NCBI RefSeq assembly: GCF_003368325.1
Contig: NZ_CP031467.1
Location: forward strand, 186,001 to 250,000
Direction: 5' to 3'
DNA length: 64,000 nt
From: Paraburkholderia caffeinilytica
GTDB taxonomy: Bacteria > Pseudomonadota > Gammaproteobacteria > Burkholderiales > Burkholderiaceae
This document shows, one piece after another, positions 60,090-64,000 of the stretch. The notes beneath the pieces were generated by a model. It was given only the letters and a program-made list of their open reading frames with translations, was not told the DNA's origin and ran no database searches. Made by a program: the position numbers and the translations under genes. Within the stretch, counting starts at the first letter, position 1; every line of letters begins with the position of its first letter.

Positions 60090-61099
60090 GATGCGAGCGT
60101 GCCCCACAGACGCAGACGCGACACGCCGCCGTCCGGAATGATGTTGAAGCGCACATGCGTGACCGGGCCCAATGCAGCGATTTCACTTTCGAAATAGTGC
60201 TGGTTGTCCATCTTCAGCTTCTGTTCGCCCAGCAGCACCGGCCAGAACATGGCTTGCGTGATCAGCGAGCTGTCCGTTCCGCCCGTCACATAGGCGGCCT
60301 GGATCGAGCAACGGTCCGGATAGTTGCCCTTGAAGTGAGCCGTATCGACTTCGATCTTCCTGATCACGCCCGGTTGCGCCAGCGCGACGATCGCCCAGTC
60401 GTTGCCCGGTTCACGGCGGCGGCGCGTTTCCCAGCCGTCGCCCATGTTCACGCCGCGGCCCGGCATCAGAATCGTCGATGCAGCGCCGAAGTGCTGGTTA
60501 TTCGCCGCGACCAGATACGCGCCGTTTTCCATCGCCGCCAGATCGAACTGCTCGGTGCGGCTTGCGCCTGCCCAGTCGACTTGCGGCTGGCCATACACAC
60601 GCAGACGCGCAATCCCGCCGTCGGGGTAGATGTTCACGCGCAAGTGCGTGTAGGCATTGGTGTCGCCGACTTCGTGATAGTGATGGCTGTTGCCTTGCAG
60701 CGTGGTCGACGGGACGATTTCGGTCCATTGCGTGGACTGGTTCGGCAGGCCGTCCACGACACGCGCCGCCTCGACCGAAGCCGCCGGCGGGAAGTTGCCC
60801 GTGAAGTGGCTGGTGTCGAGGTCGAGCCCCTTGATCACGCCCGGACGCGCGAGCTTCACGACACACCAGTCGTAGCCGTTGGCGCGCTTGCGGCGCGTTT
60901 CCCAGCCGTCCATCCACTTGCCGTTGTCGTCGTACTTGCCCGGAATGAAGACGGCGGGCTCCGGATTCAGCATGCGTTCCTTCGGTGCGAAGAAATCGTC
61001 GCTGGCCTCGAGCGCCTGCGCGCCCAGACGCGGGTCCGCCAGGTTCACATAGCGGCGCGTGAATTCCGGTGCGTTGGGATCGAGAATCGGGAGTGCCAT
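60086..61099 (-). CDS. alc: Allantoicase
   Basis: A 337-residue allantoate amidinohydrolase giving ureidoglycolate and urea. The protein is visibly an internal duplication: DGWETRRKR ... [18 protein letters not shown] in the first half matches DGWETRRRR ... [18 protein letters not shown] in the second. ATG at 61097-61099; its stop overlaps the start of allA. Confidence 0.95.
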   Translation of the reverse strand: MALPILDPNAPEFTRRYVNLADPRLGAQALEASDDFFAPKERMLNPEPAVFIPGKYDDNGKWMDGWETRRKRANGYDWCVVKLARPGVIKGLDLDTSHFTGNFPPAASVEAARVVDGLPNQSTQWTEIVPSTTLQGNSHHYHEVGDTNAYTHLRVNIYPDGGIARLRVYGQPQVDWAGASRTEQFDLAAMENGAYLVAANNQHFGAASTILMPGRGVNMGDGWETRRRREPGNDWAIVALAQPGVIRKIEVDTAHFKGNYPDRCSIQAAYVTGGTDSSLITQAMFWPVLLGEQKLKMDNQHYFESEIAALGPVTHVRFNIIPDGGVSRLRLWGTLAS

Positions 61100-61172
61100 C
61101 TTTGTCTTCCTTAATGTTTGCCAGTGCTGAAAAAACGTTTCGGTTCGAGGTCCGCGACGCGCAGTTAAAACC

Positions 61173-61694
61173 TTACGCGTCGATCAGGTCGTCGAGCCGG
61201 AAACGTGCGATGCGGTAGATCTGATCGAGGCTCGCGCGCAATTCGTCGGCGCGGCTGTTGTTCACGCGCGCCTCGAAGTTCGCGATGATGCCGTGGCGGT
61301 CGTAACCGCGCACCGCGAGAATGAAAGGAAAGCCGAACTTCTCGCGATAGGCGCTGTTCAACGCCAGCAGCTTGTCGAATTCTTCCTGCGTGCACTGGGC
61401 AAGGCCCGCACCGCTCTGCTCACGCGTGGATTCGGCCGTCAGCTCGCCGCGCACCGCAGCCTTGCCGGCGAGTTCCGGGTGGGCGTTGATCAACGCCAGT
61501 TGCTTCTCTTCGCCGGCCGTTTCGACGATGTTCGACATCTTGCCATGCAGTTCGTCGATGCTGCCAAACGGCCGTTGCTGCGCGGCGATTTCCGCGACCC
61601 ACGGCGAGTGCTCGAAAATGCCCGACAGCGCTGCGACGAACGCGTCGGTCGAGGTGCTGTTGAGTTGGTCCAGAGTGTATTGCATCGCCTTCAT
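61173..61694 (-). CDS. uraD: OHCU decarboxylase
   Basis: A 173-residue 2-oxo-4-hydroxy-4-carboxy-5-ureidoimidazoline decarboxylase, making S-allantoin. The catalytic His sits in [11 protein letters not shown], and [20 protein letters not shown] is the family's substrate motif. The ATG at 61692-61694 overlaps the puuE stop by four bases. A longer frame extends into puuE but is not the gene. Confidence 0.95.
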   Translation of the reverse strand: MKAMQYTLDQLNSTSTDAFVAALSGIFEHSPWVAEIAAQQRPFGSIDELHGKMSNIVETAGEEKQLALINAHPELAGKAAVRGELTAESTREQSGAGLAQCTQEEFDKLLALNSAYREKFGFPFILAVRGYDRHGIIANFEARVNNSRADELRASLDQIYRIARFRLDDLIDA

Positions 61695-62641
61695 GCCGCA
61701 GCCCCGCGGTTGTCTTGTTGGTAAGGGTGATGTTCGCGCCAGTGACGCGCGATATCGACGCGCCGCGTCACCCACACGCGATCGTGCTGTTCGATATGGT
61801 CGAGAAAACGTTGCAGCGCGCGGAAGCGTCCCGGACGGCCGAGCAGACGGCAATGCATGCCGATCGACAGCATCTTCGGTGCTTCGTCGCCTTCTTCGTA
61901 CAGTACGTCGAATGCGTCGCGCAGGTACGTGAAGAAATGGTCCGCGGTGTTGAAGCCTTGCGGGCTTGCAAAGCGCATATCGTTGGTGTCGAGCGTGTAC
62001 GGCACGATCAGTTGCGGGCTCTTTGCGCCGCCCGTCACCTCGACATCCATCCAGAACGGCAGATCGTCGCCGTAGTAATCCGAGTCGTACAGGAAGCCGC
62101 CGTATTCGGCGACCAGCCGATGCGTGTTGGGACTGTCGCGGCCGGTATACCAGCCAAGCGGCCGCTCGCCGGTGACACGCTCGATCGCTTCCATGCCGAG
62201 GCGCATGTGTTCCGCCTCTTTCTCCGGCGACACGTCCTGGTAGTGAATCCAGCGATAGCCGTGGCAGGCGATCTCATGCCCGAGCTCGACGAAAGCGCGG
62301 CCCAGCTCAGGATGCCGTTCGATCGCCATGCCGACGCCGAACACCGTGAGCGGCAAGCCGCGCTTTTCGAATTCGCGCAGGATGCGCCACACGCCTGCCC
62401 GCGAGCCGTATTCGTAGATCGACTCCATGCTCATGTGACGCGCCGGAAACGACGCCGCGCCGACGATTTCCGACAGAAACTGCTCCGAGCCCGGATCGTC
62501 GTGCAGCACGCAGTTTTCACCGCCTTCTTCGTAGTTCAGAACGAATTGCACCGCGACGCGCGCTCGACCCGGCCAGTTCGCCTGCACCGGGTGGCGGCCG
62601 TAGCCGATCAGATCGCGTGGATAGTTCGAGTCGAGTGGCAT
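61691..62641 (-). CDS. puuE: Allantoinase PuuE (polysaccharide-deacetylase fold)
   Basis: A 316-residue metal-independent allantoinase of the polysaccharide deacetylase superfamily, opening the allantoin ring to allantoate. YPRDLIGYGRHPVQANWPG begins the family; FVLNYEEGGENCVLHDDP, GHEIACHGYRWIHYQDVS and SPNTHRLVAEYGGFLYDSDYYGDD are its blocks. It precedes uraD with 4-bp overlap. Starts at 62641. Confidence 0.95.
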   Translation of the reverse strand: MPLDSNYPRDLIGYGRHPVQANWPGRARVAVQFVLNYEEGGENCVLHDDPGSEQFLSEIVGAASFPARHMSMESIYEYGSRAGVWRILREFEKRGLPLTVFGVGMAIERHPELGRAFVELGHEIACHGYRWIHYQDVSPEKEAEHMRLGMEAIERVTGERPLGWYTGRDSPNTHRLVAEYGGFLYDSDYYGDDLPFWMDVEVTGGAKSPQLIVPYTLDTNDMRFASPQGFNTADHFFTYLRDAFDVLYEEGDEAPKMLSIGMHCRLLGRPGRFRALQRFLDHIEQHDRVWVTRRVDIARHWREHHPYQQDNRGAAA

Positions 62642-62899
62642 GGTTTGACGAAAGCGTGGTGACGGGCCGTAAAATTCGCATGGAACTCACGTGAGATGCA
62701 CGTGGGGTTTGCGTGCGTTCTGTGCGTTCCGCATGCGGGTGTGCGTTTGCCGCGGTTAGGCATGCCGGCGCGGGCGGAAAAGCCCTGAAAAAGCGACACC
62801 AGAAGCAGCAGTAAAACAGCGTTCCGATACCAGCGCCGAGTGGGACCAGTGTAGCGAAAACACCCGGGTGCGCCCATACACCCGGGCAGATAGTGCGTG

Positions 62900-63766
62900 T
62901 CAGACTGGATGTATGTGCGGAGCCGGCTCCACCGGGCGTTCCGTGGTGTTTACCCGCAGTAAGCCACTCGAATGTGCACGCTCGGCGGCGCTTGCCGCTG
63001 CACCCCGCGGCGGCTGCGGATTGGGGTCGGCATCGGCCGGACTGAAGCCTTCCAGCGCGCCGTCGTAGCGCTTGGCCAGCGGCCGCGCATAGTCGCCCCG
63101 TTTGGCCGTCGACAGCCGCAGTGCGACCAGCGCCTCAGTCCATTTGACCGCCGCCGTCACGCCCTCGATCACCGGCGCACCCAAGGCATCTTCGATCTCC
63201 GCGCACAACTCGGCCATGCCGGCGCAACCCAGCACGATCGCGTCCGAGCCGTCCTCCTCCAGCGCCCGCCGGCATTCGTCGAGGATGATACGGCGCGCCG
63301 CCGAACCGGGCCTGTCGAGATCCAGCACGGCGACGTCGGTCGCGCGCACGTTGCGGCAAAAGCGCTTCATGCCGTAACGCTCGGCGAGGTGCCACGCCAT
63401 GCCGCACGTGCGCGCCAGCGTGGTAACCACCGAAAACCCGGGAGCCAGCACGCTTGCAGCATGCATCGCCGCTTCGGCGATGCCGATCACCGGACCGCGC
63501 GCCAGCTCGCGCGCCGCGTATAAGCCAGGGTCGCCGAAGCAGGCGATCACGTACCCGTCGCAGCCCTCGCGCTCGCCGGCGATAACCTCGGCCAGCAAAC
63601 CCGGCGTCGCGAGGGCTTCGTCGTAGTAGCCTTCAATCGACGGCGGCCCCATCGTCGGATTTACCGCGATCACTTCGGTGCCGGGCGCCGCGACTTCTCG
63701 CGCGCAGCGGCCCATCGCGTCGGTCATACGCTGCGTCGTATTCGGATTGATCAGTTTGATGCGCAT
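62900..63766 (-). CDS. hpxA: Hydantoin / allantoin racemase
   Basis: A 288-residue Asp/Glu racemase-family enzyme (HyuE/HpxA). The two catalytic Cys lie at 76 (VIACFGDPG) and 181 (IVLGCAGMAEL), and RIKLINPNTT is the family N terminus. It interconverts R- and S-allantoin so the stereospecific allantoinase can use both. The last 50 residues are a Pro/Ala-rich tail not needed for the fold. It is 258 bp before puuE and 24 bp after the permease stop. Confidence 0.88.
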   Translation of the reverse strand: MRIKLINPNTTQRMTDAMGRCAREVAAPGTEVIAVNPTMGPPSIEGYYDEALATPGLLAEVIAGEREGCDGYVIACFGDPGLYAARELARGPVIGIAEAAMHAASVLAPGFSVVTTLARTCGMAWHLAERYGMKRFCRNVRATDVAVLDLDRPGSAARRIILDECRRALEEDGSDAIVLGCAGMAELCAEIEDALGAPVIEGVTAAVKWTEALVALRLSTAKRGDYARPLAKRYDGALEGFSPADADPNPQPPRGAAASAAERAHSSGLLRVNTTERPVEPAPHIHPV

Positions 63767-63790
63767 ATCGACTCCTGTTGCAGCACTGGC

Positions 63791-64000
63791 TCAGCGAGCG
63801 AGCACGCGGTAGAACACTGCACCCAATGCAGCACCGATAAACCACGAGAAATTGGCCAGCCCGTCGAGTGCCGGCACCATCACGCAGATCAGGGCAATGA
63901 GCGCAGCCGGCAACAATGCGGCCACCGCGCGGTAGTTGACACCGTTTCTATACCAGTACGATCCGCTCGGGGAGACCGAGTAGAGATCGTCGAGCACGAT
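63791..64000 (-). CDS. NCS1-type purine/allantoin permease, C-terminal end
   Basis: The last 69 residues of a membrane transporter, reading IVLDDLYSVSPSGSYWYRNG, then a hydrophobic helix, and ending GAALGAVFYRVLAR. The pattern of DLY...GxYWYxxGVNYRAV followed by two closing helices is typical of NCS1 nucleobase:cation symporters (PucI, Mhp1). The start lies outside the window. Position at the head of the allantoin operon suggests allantoin or hydantoin uptake. Confidence 0.85.
   Translation of the reverse strand: MVLDDLYSVSPSGSYWYRNGVNYRAVAALLPAALIALICVMVPALDGLANFSWFIGAALGAVFYRVLAR

Overview
The window is GC-rich, gene-dense chromosomal DNA from a betaproteobacterium, most probably Paraburkholderia or a close Burkholderiaceae relative. 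This rests on base composition, on gene content (kgu sugar-acid genes, MFP/RND/NodT-type efflux, PuuD-type urate oxidation, SBP56, many LysR and TetR regulators) and on family-typical proteins. I see no tRNA, rRNA, CRISPR array, phage or transposase gene. The species call is inference.

Layout. 1-3087 (minus): an operon reading kguE, kguK, kguT for 2-ketogluconate use, with a perfect 20-bp LacI-type operator and a minisatellite in each spacer. 3361-5508: a LysR regulator divergent from a YeiH-type putative exporter. 5653-9849: glutathione transferase, ClcB-like chloride channel, C45-family hydrolase. 10231-13048: two small proteins, a LysR regulator, a tiny membrane protein and a TetR regulator. 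13244-19078: a three-gene RND efflux operon facing that TetR gene. 19701-23485: LpxL-type acyltransferase and penicillin-binding protein 1A. 23933-27075: a ribbon-helix-helix-like protein, PspA and a TPR/glycine-rich protein. 27178-30581: a TetR regulator divergent from a Baeyer-Villiger monooxygenase and an alpha/beta hydrolase. 30636-32722: a selenium-binding protein/methanethiol oxidase translationally coupled to an unrecognised membrane protein. 33450-34853: a soluble chemoreceptor. 35590-39693: a putrescine-type ABC operon (potFGHI). 40226-47531: MntH, DUF1289 protein, OmpW, nitronate monooxygenase, YbiT, a 3-hydroxyisobutyrate dehydrogenase-family enzyme and dodecin.

47693-64000 is a purine-salvage and catabolism region. 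It holds a BMP-type nucleoside/purine ABC importer, its divergent LysR regulator, an 8-oxoguanine/guanine deaminase-family enzyme, hiuH and puuD on the plus strand, and on the minus strand an operon of an NCS1 permease (partial), a hydantoin/allantoin racemase, puuE, uraD, alc and allA. Together these give a continuous route urate -> 5-hydroxyisourate -> OHCU -> allantoin -> allantoate -> ureidoglycolate -> glyoxylate plus urea. A hipBA toxin-antitoxin module sits between the two arms and carries its own four-half-site operator array.

Non-coding structure is unusually rich. There are several minisatellites of 9-15 bp whose copies decay in one direction, paired DnaA-box-like repeats near 19.1, 19.3 and 23.7 kb, and a hairpin-bearing dispersed repeat that occurs once at 19.4 kb and as a ~700-bp inverted pair at 34.9-35.6 kb. 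The most interesting candidates are the purine pathway interrupted by hipBA, the methanethiol oxidase-membrane protein pair, the BVMO/esterase cassette and the palindromic repeat element. None can be called a new system from sequence alone.
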